DNA of 32,155 bases from Chloroflexota bacterium. GTDB lineage: Bacteria; Chloroflexota; Dehalococcoidia; DSTF01; RBG-16-68-14. A program made the translations under genes and the position numbers. Every line of letters begins with the position of its first letter. Position 1 is the stretch's first letter. The notes below the pieces were generated by a model. The model was not told where the DNA came from, did not search any database, and saw only the letters and a program-made list of their open reading frames with translations. The stretch is from NCBI GenBank assembly GCA_022565155.1, contig JADFKB010000022.1:1-32155 (forward strand), written 5' to 3'. Positions 15,248-25,600 of this stretch are shown here, piece by piece.

Positions 15248-15655
15248 ATGAACAAGGCAGAGTTGCAGGCCTTCCTAGACCGGCCGATGACAGCGATCGT
15301 GGCGACCGTTGGCGCCAAAGGCGGCGTGCACAGCGTTCCCGTCTGGTATCGATTCAGGGCCGGCTCGTTCAGGATCTGGACAGACGGGTCGCGCCAGTGG
15401 GTGAAGAACGCGCGGCGCAACCCTCAGGTGAGCGTCGTCGTGGCGGAGCACGAGGCGCCGTACGCGGCGGTGGTCGCACGCGGCGAGGCGGAGGTCGAGG
15501 TCGACCCTGCAGGGATGAAGGACGACATCCGCGGGATCGTCGAGCGGTACCTCCCTGAGGGCGAGGTCGACGCCTACATTGCACAATGGGCCGCGCTGCG
15601 GACGATCGTGCGCATTGAAGCGCTTCAGATCCGTGCGTGGGGTAGGGGTTATTAG
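15248..15655 (+). CDS. Pyridoxamine 5'-phosphate oxidase-like (FMN split-barrel) protein
   Basis: A 135-residue protein with the FMN-binding split-barrel fold. It opens with a short helix (MNKAELQAFLDRP), then strands IVATVGAKGGVHSVPVWYRFRAGSFRIWT, the S-R-x-W-V-K-N-A-R-R-N-P-Q-V-S-V-V-V-A block typical of PPOX-class F420- or FMN-dependent reductases, and ARGEAEVEVD. The C-terminal helix and the VRIEALQIRAWG strand are complete. Proteins of this size usually act as homodimers on small molecules such as F420, biliverdin or heme-like ligands; which one is not visible here. The gap 15656-15829 to the next gene is short and holds nothing clear. Confidence 0.85.
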   Translation: MNKAELQAFLDRPMTAIVATVGAKGGVHSVPVWYRFRAGSFRIWTDGSRQWVKNARRNPQVSVVVAEHEAPYAAVVARGEAEVEVDPAGMKDDIRGIVERYLPEGEVDAYIAQWAALRTIVRIEALQIRAWGRGY

Positions 15656-15829
15656 TGGTTTCGGCCCTGCTCGCGCCTGCGGATGATCGGTTGGCCAACT
15701 ACGGGGCGAGAGGACGTCGTCTTACGTACCAGATTACTCCGAACAATGTGAGCACCGTCCTGCCTCCGCCTTACTAGGACGCTGCTTGCGCCCTTCCTGG
15801 TTAGGCTCCAATTGCGAGCTTACGCCCAA

Positions 15830-17450
15830 TCACGAGACGCACACACGGCCATTGTAAACTGGCGGCGCGATAGGTACATTGCCTCCCAGAACGACCTCGT
15901 TGACTTGGACGAATAGGCCGGTACACTGGCCAGGTGCGCCGACCGCCCTCAGCGTAAAGTTGGACATGACCAGCACCCCGGTCTGGCCGGTCGCAAACGC
16001 TCCCACGGCTTGGGCGAACCCGCCTGACCCATTGCAAAGGCCGGTGCAGCTCTGGTAGACGAAAACATCGGCGTCCCAGGTCACCTTGACGTCATAGGCC
16101 AGGACGCCAGGGTCCGGGAAACTGCCGGTTAGCACCGCGGTGAGCGTCGCGCCCGGAGGAGCCGTGCCCCCGACGATACCGATCCTTAACGTGAGGGGCG
16201 GCGGCGGTGGCGGAGGCGTGAAGGTCGGCGTGTCCGTTGCTGGAGGCTGACCTGGGAGGAGCGTAGCTGTTGCTTGTGGGGTGACAGAAGGTCTAGGCGT
16301 GCTCGTAAGCGACGCCTGTTCCGGCGTCCGCGTTGCGATCACCGGTGGGTCCGTGTCGGTAGACGCTGGGGTGGCTTCTAACCCGACCACCTGAGCGACA
16401 CGTTCCCGCTGCAGGTCTGTGATCACGACCTTCCCGGCAGGCTCGCCTGTGGTGCGTGTCGGTTCGAAAATCTCCGCCGCGATGACGCGACCGTTCACGA
16501 TCGTGAGGTCCAAGAAGATGACCCAGCGCTCACCTGGCAGCACGGTATCGTCCACTAAGGCGTTCAAGAGGATCACTCCTTCGTTCGCCACTTGCGCTGC
16601 CAGTGTGTATGCTCCCCCATCACCTTTTGCTTCGATAGAGATGCGGTACCGGCCGGTTATCGGCTCGGGGATGATGACATCGAATGGCTCAGCTTCAGGC
16701 GAGCTCGTTATGGCATCCGGAACCTGATTGACACCGATGCCTGGCGGCACCGCGCCGATCGATCTCGTGGCAGGGTCCGTGACGAGCGCGAATGCTGGTG
16801 AGCCCAGCCGAATGCGCAACTCGCTCGTGGGAGGCGGCGCATCGACGGGGTCGCCAGGCGTCTCGCCGGGCGTCACCTGGCTCTGCTGGCCGGCGGACAC
16901 CACCACCTCCTGCCCGGCCGCTTGCACCGAAACAGAGCCCTCAGCCACTGTCAGCGTCGTGGTGCCATCGGGCTCGACAGACACCTTGAAGAGCGTGTCA
17001 CGGACCGCTGCCACCGCTGCCGGGGTCTCGACCTCATACTCGGTCGTGCCACTCAGGACGCTCAAGACGTTGTGCCAAGTGGTGCCGAAGGCTTGGGAGA
17101 GACTGATTGAGCGGTTGTCGCTCGTGACCTCAATTCGAGTCAGGGTTATCTGGGTCTCCGGCTCGAGTTCTATCGTGCTGCCGTCCAAGGAGGTGATGAC
17201 GGCCCGCGAGTCGATGCCGGTTTGTACCGTGTCACCGTTTCCTAGGCTTTCACCGTCGATTGCCGATCTGAAGGAATCTTCGTTGGCGATCCGAACCGTG
17301 ATGTCTGTGCCGGAGAGAATCGTGAGAAACGTCGTGCTCGCGCGCGCTCGAGGGCTGGAACACGACGAAGACGAGGGTCAAGGTTACAGCCGCCGCGATC
17401 ACCGCAACCCCACCCGATACTAGCAGTGGGCGTGCTATCGAAATGTTCAT
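15830..17450 (-). pseudogene. FecR-domain secreted/anchored protein with cohesin-like C-terminus, frameshifted in a CG repeat
   Basis: Begins at 17450 with a hydrophobic N-terminal segment (residues 9-31). The frame then breaks in the tract CGCGCGCGC (17339-17347). Adding one CG unit joins it to TTFLTILSGTDITVRIAN... and gives an uninterrupted 540-residue protein; as read, the downstream frame could start only at 17188. The FecR domain (about residues 38-150) has the typical GDTVQTGIDSRAVITSLDGSTIELEPETQITL block. A middle beta domain follows, then a Pro/Thr linker with a run of seven prolines, then a C-terminal domain resembling a cohesin-like beta sandwich (residues about 420-540). It is divergent from the CHASE2 kinase; FecR proteins commonly neighbour CHASE2 sensors. 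Real slippage or a sequencing error. Confidence 0.75.
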
Positions 17451-17660
17451 GGCTTCCCCCCAGACCGCTGGCTAGGCCGCCAGGCCGAATTTGCCATGGG
17501 CAATGACACTAACGTTGACAGCCAGCCGAACATTTCTTCTTCAAGTGAGTGTATAGTATACGCGAACGTGAGAAGCGCTACAATCGTCGACGCCTTTTGG
17601 GGTGCTGACGGGCACAGTTGTGGTGAATGGGTAACTAGAACACATGCGAGGGAGTCGGCG

Positions 17661-19766
17661 GTGTCGTTCTTAGGTTCGCGACGAACTGTCCTACGGCGCA
17701 ATCTGCCAACAGTTGCGCTGCTCCTGATCATAGGAGCGGCTGCAGTATGGACGTGTACTACAGACCCGTTTGAAGACTGGCGCCTTTCGCTGACAGACTC
17801 GTTCGTGCCGAACGAAGACGCGAGTCGCGCGATCACCATCGTGGCCATCGACAACGCCACGCTCGAGCGCTATGGCAGGTTCGAACTCTGGCCCAGAACC
17901 CTGCACGCCGAAGCCATCCGCAGGTTGGATGATGCAGGGGCTCGCGTAATTGCCTACGACATCTTGTTCTCAGAGGATGACGAAGAGGACGCCGCGTTCA
18001 GGGACGCCGTGGCGGATGCCACGGTGGTGCTGGCTGTGGCTGGAGACGGCCCGACGACCATGCAGTCCGATGGAACGGCGAGTTTCCCGATCCTAGTGTC
18101 GCCGGGGGCGAACCTATCGGCCGCGGCAGCCGGCCTCGGTCACGTAAATGTCGTCCCTGACAGAGACGCTCGTGTGCGACAGATTCCCGCGACCATCGCG
18201 GCCGACGGCGAGACATTCCCAGCCTTGTCAGCTATAGCGGTTGAACGCTTTCTAGAGCCGACTGAGCGTGCGGCGCCTCTGATAGACGCTGGCGAACTCA
18301 CCGTCGGGGACCTCGACGTCCCTCTTGACGATGGGCTGTTCCGGATCGCTTACGCGGGGAACGTTCAGCGCTTCCAGGTGGTCTCGTTTAGCGATGTTAT
18401 GGGCGATGATGGCCTCCCAACTTCACTTACGGCAGGACGGCTGGTCGTCGTCGGGGTGACGGCGATTGGAGTCGGCGATTTCTTCCAGACACCGGCCGGG
18501 TCGATGCCCGGCGTGGTAGTGCACGCAAACGCCATGGACGCGCTGATCAAGGGGCGTTTTCTGGAGGTTGTCCCGCTCGCGAGCCTCACAGCGATTGGAT
18601 TCTTGGTGGCCGCCGTGTGCGCGGTCGTAATGACCCGGCGGTCTCTCACCGTGGGCGCAGGCGCGGCGTTTGGCTTCGGCGTTGCGTACATTGTGGCGGC
18701 GTGGCTCTTACCGATAACCGGCCGGATCATCGATCCGGTGTATGTTCCAGGATTACTGGCCCTCGGCATCGTGACATCGCTGGGCTGGCGCTTCGTCGGG
18801 GCACGGGCGGAAGGGTTGTTCTTCCGGTCCTGGTTCGAGCGCGTGGCACCTGCGGAGATTGTCGAGGAGCTCCGGACCGGAGGGATCGAGGCCCTGCGTG
18901 CCTTCGAGGTAGGGGAGATACGGCTGCGACGCTATCAGATCGAGAAGGAGCTCGGTTCCGGCGCGACCGGGATCGTCTATCGGGCGAGGGATGTCGAGGA
19001 AGGCAAGACGGTGGCCATCAAGCGTCTCTACCCCCACTTGGCGCGAAACCCGATGGCACGAGAGCGCTTCTGTACAGAGGCGGGTCTCTTGCGTCAACTG
19101 CATTCCGCTTACGTCGTTCGCATCCTTGACTTTGATGAGGAGGAAGAGCCACCGATTCTCGCCATGGAGTACCTGCCCGGCGGCCTGGATCGAATGTTGG
19201 CTGACAGAGAGGGCGAGCCGCTTCCGCCGCTGGAAGCGGCCCGGATCGTCGCCCAGATCAGCAGAGGTCTGGCAGACGCGCTCACGGCCGGCATTCTGCA
19301 CAGGGACGTCAAGCCCTCCAACGTCTTGCTTACCGCCGAAGGCATCCCGAAGGTCACGGACTTCGGCTTGGCGGCCCTGATCGAAGAGGGAGCCGCGGAC
19401 GCGACGGTTACGGAGGGATTCACGGGCACGCTGCGTTACGCCTCGCCGGAGGCGGCTGAGCGGCGAACGCTCATGGGCGCGTCGGATGGCGTTATCGACG
19501 CAAGATCAGATGTGTACTCTCTCGGCCTGGTATTCTACGAACTTCTGACCGGCAAGCCAGCGTTTGAAGGTTCAACGATGATCGAAGTCGAGACCGCACG
19601 CTCACAATGGACACTTGATGATGTCGAGGCGCTAAACGCTTTCCCCGAGCTACTGGCGGTGCTTCGTCGTTGCCTTCAACAGGACCAGGATTCGCGCTTC
19701 CAGGATGCAGGTCAGGTTGCGGAGGCATTAACGTCACACTCTCCGAACGTCGAGGTGAAAAGATGA
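17661..19766 (+). CDS. CHASE2-domain transmembrane Ser/Thr protein kinase
   Basis: A 701-residue receptor kinase. Order: TM helix (about 14-30), extracytoplasmic CHASE2 sensor (about 35-300, with AITIVAIDNATLERYGRFELWPR and YDILFSEDDEEDAAF), three TM helices (about 305-380), linker, then a Hanks-type kinase domain (about 425-695). Kinase motifs are all present: GSGATGIVY glycine loop (432-440), Lys454 in VAIK, HRDVKPSN (547-554), DFG (567-569), SPEA, and DVYSLGLVFYELLTGKPAF. It should therefore be active and phosphorylate Ser/Thr. The GTG start at 17661 has GGGAG upstream and begins just before the TM helix; an in-frame ATG at 17496 would add 55 unlikely residues. Its stop overlaps the FHA gene start by four bases. 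Confidence 0.92.
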   Translation: MSFLGSRRTVLRRNLPTVALLLIIGAAAVWTCTTDPFEDWRLSLTDSFVPNEDASRAITIVAIDNATLERYGRFELWPRTLHAEAIRRLDDAGARVIAYDILFSEDDEEDAAFRDAVADATVVLAVAGDGPTTMQSDGTASFPILVSPGANLSAAAAGLGHVNVVPDRDARVRQIPATIAADGETFPALSAIAVERFLEPTERAAPLIDAGELTVGDLDVPLDDGLFRIAYAGNVQRFQVVSFSDVMGDDGLPTSLTAGRLVVVGVTAIGVGDFFQTPAGSMPGVVVHANAMDALIKGRFLEVVPLASLTAIGFLVAAVCAVVMTRRSLTVGAGAAFGFGVAYIVAAWLLPITGRIIDPVYVPGLLALGIVTSLGWRFVGARAEGLFFRSWFERVAPAEIVEELRTGGIEALRAFEVGEIRLRRYQIEKELGSGATGIVYRARDVEEGKTVAIKRLYPHLARNPMARERFCTEAGLLRQLHSAYVVRILDFDEEEEPPILAMEYLPGGLDRMLADREGEPLPPLEAARIVAQISRGLADALTAGILHRDVKPSNVLLTAEGIPKVTDFGLAALIEEGAADATVTEGFTGTLRYASPEAAERRTLMGASDGVIDARSDVYSLGLVFYELLTGKPAFEGSTMIEVETARSQWTLDDVEALNAFPELLAVLRRCLQQDQDSRFQDAGQVAEALTSHSPNVEVKR

Positions 19767-20464
19767 AGGCTGCAGAGGAAAGCTCACAAGAACAACCGCC
19801 TTCCGGCGCGGAGCTCATCATCTACACTCCGTCCGGCAACGTGCTGATGCGGTGCCCTCTTGTAGAAGACGAACTGATCATCGGTCGCGACCCAGCATCT
19901 GATATCCGGCTGGAAGGACATAAAGTCTCCCGTACACACGCCAAGATCGTTCGCACGAAAGCCGGTCATCGAATCGTAGACCAAAACAGCACCAACGGGA
20001 TCCGGAGAGGCGGCGTCCGGGCCGAATCTTGGGACCTCAGCTTCGGAGATGAAGTCGAGATTGCAGGCTACCGGGTGACATACGTCATGTCCGGAAGCGA
20101 TCCGGACATGACCGCACGGGAGTCATCACCCAGCCCGACGAAGTTCACACTGCGAGTTGACGACCGCAGCGGGCAGGCGCTGATCGGCGAACAGCCGATC
20201 GCCCCGCCGCCTTCCAAGATGGAGTTCAAGCTCCTCTCTTATCTCTATGGCCGCCGGGACGAGCTCTGTACACGCGAGGAGCTCGGCGGAGCCATCTGGG
20301 GCGAAGGTCTCTTCGAGGACGTGATGGTGCACCAGCTCGTCCACCGGCTTCGAGTGCGTCTGGGTGATGATCCCAATGAGCCACGCTACGTCATCAACGT
20401 CCAGGGTCAGGGATACAGGCTGGATCCGACTGGACGTGGAAGCGGCTCAAGTACCTCGTCATAG
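19763..20464 (+). CDS. FHA-winged-helix transcriptional regulator 1
   Basis: A 233-residue protein with an N-terminal FHA phosphothreonine-binding domain (about 18-110: GRDPASDI, SRTHAKI, NSTNGI) and a C-terminal OmpR-type winged-helix DNA-binding domain (about 147-222: MEFKLLSYLYGRRDELCTREELGGAIWGE, VHRLRVRLGDDPNEPRYVINVQGQGYRL). No receiver domain, so control is likely by phosphothreonine on a partner or on itself. Its ATG overlaps the kinase stop (ATGA) and uses GAGGTGA in the kinase reading frame, so the two are translationally coupled, making it the obvious kinase target or reader. The domain order is the reverse of mycobacterial EmbR. Function as a kinase-dependent transcription factor is inferred. 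Confidence 0.92.
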   Translation: MKAAEESSQEQPPSGAELIIYTPSGNVLMRCPLVEDELIIGRDPASDIRLEGHKVSRTHAKIVRTKAGHRIVDQNSTNGIRRGGVRAESWDLSFGDEVEIAGYRVTYVMSGSDPDMTARESSPSPTKFTLRVDDRSGQALIGEQPIAPPPSKMEFKLLSYLYGRRDELCTREELGGAIWGEGLFEDVMVHQLVHRLRVRLGDDPNEPRYVINVQGQGYRLDPTGRGSGSSTSS

Positions 20465-20664
20465 CCGACCGGCTCCGCCTCCTCCATGGCACCCGCTCTC
20501 CGTAAACCTCTCCTAGATTTCGCTTCGGCTATCTAAAACTATCGGCCGGTCCCTAAGTTCCTCTCTTCTCTTTGGCATTCATCTGTCAGGGTTTTTCTAT
20601 GGGCGCACCGTCGACGTAGGCGTAGTCTCGACTTAGAGGCAAAAGGATCGGAAAGGAGACGGTT

Positions 20665-21417
20665 ATGAACAGTCAATCACTCGCAACCAAACAACGCGCC
20701 GGGGCTGACGTGGCGGACAGCGGCGAAGTTAGGAAGAAGAATCCGATGAACTATCAGAGAGCACAGGTGCGGGGGACAGCAGAGCTCCTGATCCAGGCGC
20801 CGTCCGGCGCGATCGTCACGAAGTGGCCGCTCTCGGCGGCTGAGGTTACGGTTGGCCGGCGGGGCGGCGTTGAAGGCCAGACACCCGACATCGAGCTTGA
20901 AGGGCGCCGGGTTTCTCGGCTGCACGCCAAAGTGGTTCAGACGCCAAGCGGCCACCGCATCATCGACCTCGACAGTACGAACGGGGTTGTTAGGAATGGC
21001 GTGAGGGTGGCTTTCTGGGATTTCAGCTTTGGCGACGAAGTTGAGATTGGTGAGTATCGGGCCGCATACGTGATGGCAACGGGCGATCCTGACGCCACCG
21101 TTCCCAACTCCCCGGCAGACTCTTGCACCGCGCGCCTGCGTGTTGACGTGAGCAGCGGACGGGTTTGGGTGGGAGACGAACCACTTCCAAGGGCGCCATC
21201 ATCACTGGAGTTCAAGCTACTTGCGTATCTGTACGCCCGTCCTGGAAAGGTACGTAGCCGTGATCAGGTGGGAGCTGCTGTCTGGGGCGAAGGCCGGTTC
21301 TGCGACCTCATGGTCCATCAGTTGATTCGGCGGGTCAGAAACAAGATCGAAGAGCGGCCCGACTGTCCGAGTTACCTCGTGAACGTACCGGGCCAGGGTT
21401 ACAGACTGGATCCATGA
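20665..21417 (+). CDS. FHA-winged-helix transcriptional regulator 2
   Basis: A 250-residue paralogue of the preceding gene, alignable over its length after a different N-terminal 30 residues. FHA domain about 38-137 (GRRGG, SRLHAKV, DSTNGV), winged helix about 177-250 (LEFKLLAYLYARPGKVRSRDQVGAAVWGE, YLVNVPGQGYRLDP). The strongest identity is in the FHA recognition loops and the recognition helix, so both proteins may bind similar phosphopeptides and DNA. AGGAGA lies close ahead of the ATG. The 200-base gap from gene 1 (20465-20664) may hold its own promoter, though no clear hexamers are seen. Tandem duplication within the operon is likely. Confidence 0.92.
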   Translation: MNSQSLATKQRAGADVADSGEVRKKNPMNYQRAQVRGTAELLIQAPSGAIVTKWPLSAAEVTVGRRGGVEGQTPDIELEGRRVSRLHAKVVQTPSGHRIIDLDSTNGVVRNGVRVAFWDFSFGDEVEIGEYRAAYVMATGDPDATVPNSPADSCTARLRVDVSSGRVWVGDEPLPRAPSSLEFKLLAYLYARPGKVRSRDQVGAAVWGEGRFCDLMVHQLIRRVRNKIEERPDCPSYLVNVPGQGYRLDP

Positions 21418-21662
21418 TGAAGGTAAGCCCTCCACTGGTCCGTTCACGCCGGGCGTCGCGAGCAGCAGCTCGCCCTGTACCCGCCCCGGTCACCGGCGAT
21501 GTCTGTAACCGACGCGCCTCAGGACGGAGCTGGTGGAACGAACGATGTCAGCACATTGTACGTCTCCTGCTATTGGAAGGCGGTCCTCGCGGGCGTAGTC
21601 TGGACAGTGAGGGGAGAACGGCAGGACGCGCCGTTGCCGGCCTGCACGAAAGGAGCGGAACG

Positions 21663-22352
21663 ATGACTACACTAACCCTCGAGCGAGCGAAGACTAGCGA
21701 TGCTGGATGGCCGCAGAAGGCCGACTGCGTTGACGGCAACAGCCGCCTCGCCGTCATGTTCACGGACATGGAAGGCTCGACGCGCATGATCGAGGAGCTC
21801 GGCGAAGAGACTGCGCTGACCGTGTTGATCGAGCACCACAGCATCGTTCGCAACCAGGTGGCAGCCCATTCGGGCAGGGAGGTGAAAAACCTTGGCGATG
21901 GGTTCCTGCTGGAGTTCCCCTCGGCGAGAGACGCCATCGATTGCGCGGCCGCCATCCAACAGGCTCTCGACGACTATAACCGGTCTGGCCCGCCGCGACC
22001 CGTTCGGGTGCGGTGTGGAATTACGGTCGGCGAGCCGCTGCGGCACGGCCCGGATCTATTTGGCCGGTGCGTTGTTCTCGCCTCCCGCATCGTCAATGAG
22101 GCACACGGCGGGGAGATCCTCGTCTCTGCTGAGCTCAAGGACGAGGTCGGCCCATCGGCGGGCGTTAACTTCGGCCGAAGATGGGCAATCCAGGCGAAAG
22201 GCCTGCGCGGGGCACAGAGCGTGTTCGAGGTGAATTGGAAGCCGGCTCAGGAAGATGACCGCGCTCCTGCGCGATATGGGATGCGGCAAGCTGCTTCGTC
22301 AGATTGCCGCGCAACAGAGGCGATCTATACGATCGCCCCAGCGACTGGGTGA
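21663..22352 (+). CDS. Class III adenylate/guanylate cyclase, stand-alone catalytic domain
   Basis: A 229-residue protein with one class III cyclase domain and no sensor or membrane segment. Metal-binding aspartates are Asp35 (MFTDMEGST) and Asp79 (KNLGDGF). The purine-selecting Lys75 and Asp131 (PDLFG) suggest ATP as substrate, giving cAMP. The transition-state Arg142 is present, but the usual Asn in the F-G-x-x-V-N-x-A-x-R motif is Val138, as in some divergent cyclases, so activity may be weak. The start at 21663 follows AGGAG by eight bases; an upstream in-frame ATG at 21414 (overlapping the previous stop) would add an Arg-rich, disordered-looking extension. The C-terminal 30 residues are variable. 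Likely the same operon as the kinase and FHA genes. Confidence 0.88.
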   Translation: MTTLTLERAKTSDAGWPQKADCVDGNSRLAVMFTDMEGSTRMIEELGEETALTVLIEHHSIVRNQVAAHSGREVKNLGDGFLLEFPSARDAIDCAAAIQQALDDYNRSGPPRPVRVRCGITVGEPLRHGPDLFGRCVVLASRIVNEAHGGEILVSAELKDEVGPSAGVNFGRRWAIQAKGLRGAQSVFEVNWKPAQEDDRAPARYGMRQAASSDCRATEAIYTIAPATG

Positions 22353-22693
22353 AGCTTTTCGTGACGTGGCCGGCGGGTGGCTGACAGTCTTAGGGCGAGT
22401 CGTTATGTTAAACTTTCGACAATGTGAATTAGACTGGAGGAGGCGGAGCTACGTAGCGTCATATCTTTATCGTAGCGCTCTGGATTCTGGCAACGACGGC
22501 TCTGTCTGCGTGCGTCCTGCTCTCCGCACGTACCGATCTCGAAGCGAGTGTCGCGCCCGGATCGTCTGTTTCGCCAGCCGATCCACCGCGCCTCGCTGCT
22601 GCGGTTCCGGATGAACCCTCGAGCACGGATACACCTGCCGGCACCGCACCATCCATTCCCCGCACCAACGCCTCCAACCTCCCGCCGCTGGGT

Positions 22694-25600
22694 ACCGTAG
22701 AGGCGAACATCACATGGGGGAGCCTGCCCGAACCGACTGACTTCACCTTCGGTCGGGTCACACTCGAGAACAGCATTACGACTTCCCTGTTTGTCGTTCC
22801 GGGTGGCTTCTCCAACTCCGTGCGCGTGCCCCCCGGCACCTACACCGCACGCGGGTTTATCATGTCCTTCGAGACCCTGCCCATCGGTGAGGAGATCATC
22901 GTCGTCACCGCAGGCGAGACTACCAAGGTGACGTTCGACGCCTCGCTCTTCCTCGGCATGCTCACCGGTACCGTCAGCACCGCCGGCGTTGCCGGTGCGG
23001 GGGGCTTCTCCGTTCCCGCTTCTATAGACGGCGCCGCGATGAGCATGTCCATCAGTCCCACGCAAGCCTGTCCAAACGACAAGGATCCTGGCGACGTCTG
23101 CGTTGACGTCGACAGCGCGTTTACGGTCACGGTGAGCGCCGACGCCATTCCGGTGGACAACGGCTACATCGGTTACAGCACCTTCATCCAGTACGGCGAC
23201 ACCGGCCTGACGTACAAGAGCGCCACGTCGTTGTGGCCGGATGCTATAGGCGTAACGTTTCTGTGTACTGATTTCGGCACCGGCGTCACCTGTGGTGCCC
23301 TGTCCGGCCTGATCCCGCCGCAGCCCGCCAGCTTCCACAAGGGCGACCTGGTCAGCTTCGAGTTAACTGCCCAGCTCAGAAGTCTCAGGGGCACGTGCTC
23401 GACCTGGAAACGCAGGGCGGGCCCAACGCCGCCACCAACGGCAATGCCTACGCCGAGTTTGGAGGCCCGAACATCGCTGCGACCGGCAACACGATCACCC
23501 TGCACTGCTTGAACGCGCCGGGGGCGCCCACGCACACGGCGACGCAGACGCCGGATGTGACGGCGACGAATACCCCTTCGCCCACAGCGAGCAAGACTCC
23601 TACCGAAACACCGACGCCGACTAACACACTGACGCCGACTAAGACGCCGACGAATACCCCCGTGCCGACAGCGACCGAGACTCCGACCGTAACGCCGACG
23701 CCGCTCCCCCCGGTCACCCTGACGCTGTTCATCGCACCGAAAGCCGGCTCGCTCCAGGACTGCATCGACGGCATCATCTTCGTGACCGGCTGTAGAAGCA
23801 TTTCCCTGTCGCCAGACGAACCGTTCAACATTCCGCTGCTGCCGGGCGACTACAACGCCGCCATCTTCCTCTTCGACGTCCAGGTCGGCGATTTCATCAA
23901 CTTCACCATCGACGCCGGCAACGTCCACGACCTCGGCACACCAGCGACGCCCGATTTAGGCACCGTGGAGGCGAACATCACATGGGGGATCCTGCCCGAA
24001 CCGACTGACTTCACCGCCGGTCTGGTCACACTCGAGAACGAAATCACGACCTCCCTGTCTGTCGTTCCGGATGGCCTCTCCGACTCCGTGCGGGTACCCG
24101 CCGGTACCTACACCGCACGCGGGTTCATCACGCTGCCCTTCTCCTTCCCCGGAAGCCCCGAAGGCCTGCCCATCGGTGTGGAGGTGATCGAGGTGATCGC
24201 AGGGGAGACCACGAAGGTGAGCTTTGACGCGTCGCTCTTCCTCGGCATGGTCACCGGTACCGTCAGCACCGCCGGTACTGCCGGTACGGGCGGTGCAGGT
24301 GGCTTCTTCGTCCCCACCTGCCGGCCCGGATGGCGCGGCGATGAGCATGACTGTCAGCCCAACGCTAACCTGTCCAGGCGACAAGCCTCAAGGCGACGTC
24401 TGCGTCGCCGCCGGCGGCGCGTTCACGGTCACCGTGCGCGCTGACGAAATTCCTGCGGCCGGCTACACCAGTTACAGCGCCTTCATCGAATACGGCGACA
24501 CCGGCCTGATTTCGCAAACCAGCGCGGCCGCCACGTCGTTGTGGCCGGACATTGGAGGCGTAATGTTTTGCAACGACCCAGGAACAGGGGTCAGCTGTGG
24601 TGGCCTGACCGGCCTGTCACAGCCGCTGTCAGCCAGCTTCCACAAGGGCGACCTGGTCAGCTTCAGCTTCAATTGCACAGCGGAAAAGTCTCAGGGGCAC
24701 GTGCTCGACCTGGAAACGCTGGGCGGACCTAACGCCGGCACCAAGGGCGGCGCCTTCGCCGAGTTCGGCGGTGGCCTGGTCGCTGCGACAGGCAACACGA
24801 TCACCCTGCACTGCACGAACCCGAACACGCCGACGCCGACTGCGACGCCGACTGAGACGCCGACGAATACCCCTGTGCCCCCCACAGAGACCGCGACGCC
24901 GACGCCGCTCGCTCCCGTCAACCTCAGCCTCTTCATTGCACCGAAAGACTCTCTCCAAGACTGCATCGACGGTATCTCGCCGCCGCCGACCGGCTGTATA
25001 AACATTTCCGTGTCGCCAGACGAACCGTTCAACATTCCGCTGCTGCCGGGCGAATACGACGCCGCCCTCTTCCTCTTCGACGTGCAGGTCGGCGGATTCA
25101 TCAACTTCACCATCATCGCCGGCGAGGTCACCGACCTCGACACACCAGCGCCGCCGGCTTTAGGCACGGTGGAGGCGAACATCACATGGGGGGGCCTCCC
25201 TGAGCCGACTGACTTCACCTTCGGTGTGGTCGAACTCAAGAACGGCCTTACGACCTTGCTGTTTGTCCTTCCGGATGGCTTCTCCAACTCCGTGCGCGTG
25301 CCCGCCGGCACCTACACCGCACGCGGGTTTATCGCGTCCTCCGAGTTCCTGCCCATCGGTGTGGAGGTGATCGAGGTCACCGCAGGGGAGACCAAGAAGG
25401 TGAGCTTTGACGCGTCGCTCTTCCTCGGCATGGTCACAGGGACTGTCGACACCGCCGGTGGCGCCGGCACTGGCGGTGGAGGTGGCATCTTCGTTCCCGT
25501 GGGCAATGCGCCCGGCGCCGCGATGAGCATGACTGTCAGTCCCACGCTACCCTGTCCAGGCGACAAGCCTCAAGGCGACGTCTGCGTTGCCGCCGGCGGC

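Noticed and set aside
17496-17660. N-terminal extension of the kinase from ATG 17496
   Set aside because: The 55 residues look unlike protein, sit in the divergent promoter region, and a GTG with GGGAG at 17661 directly precedes the first membrane helix.
24224-24330. Start of the longest continuous frame in the giant gene (24224)
   Set aside because: The first ~100 bases are coded in the other frame by a conserved domain; the frame becomes the real one only after the frameshift near 24318-24335.
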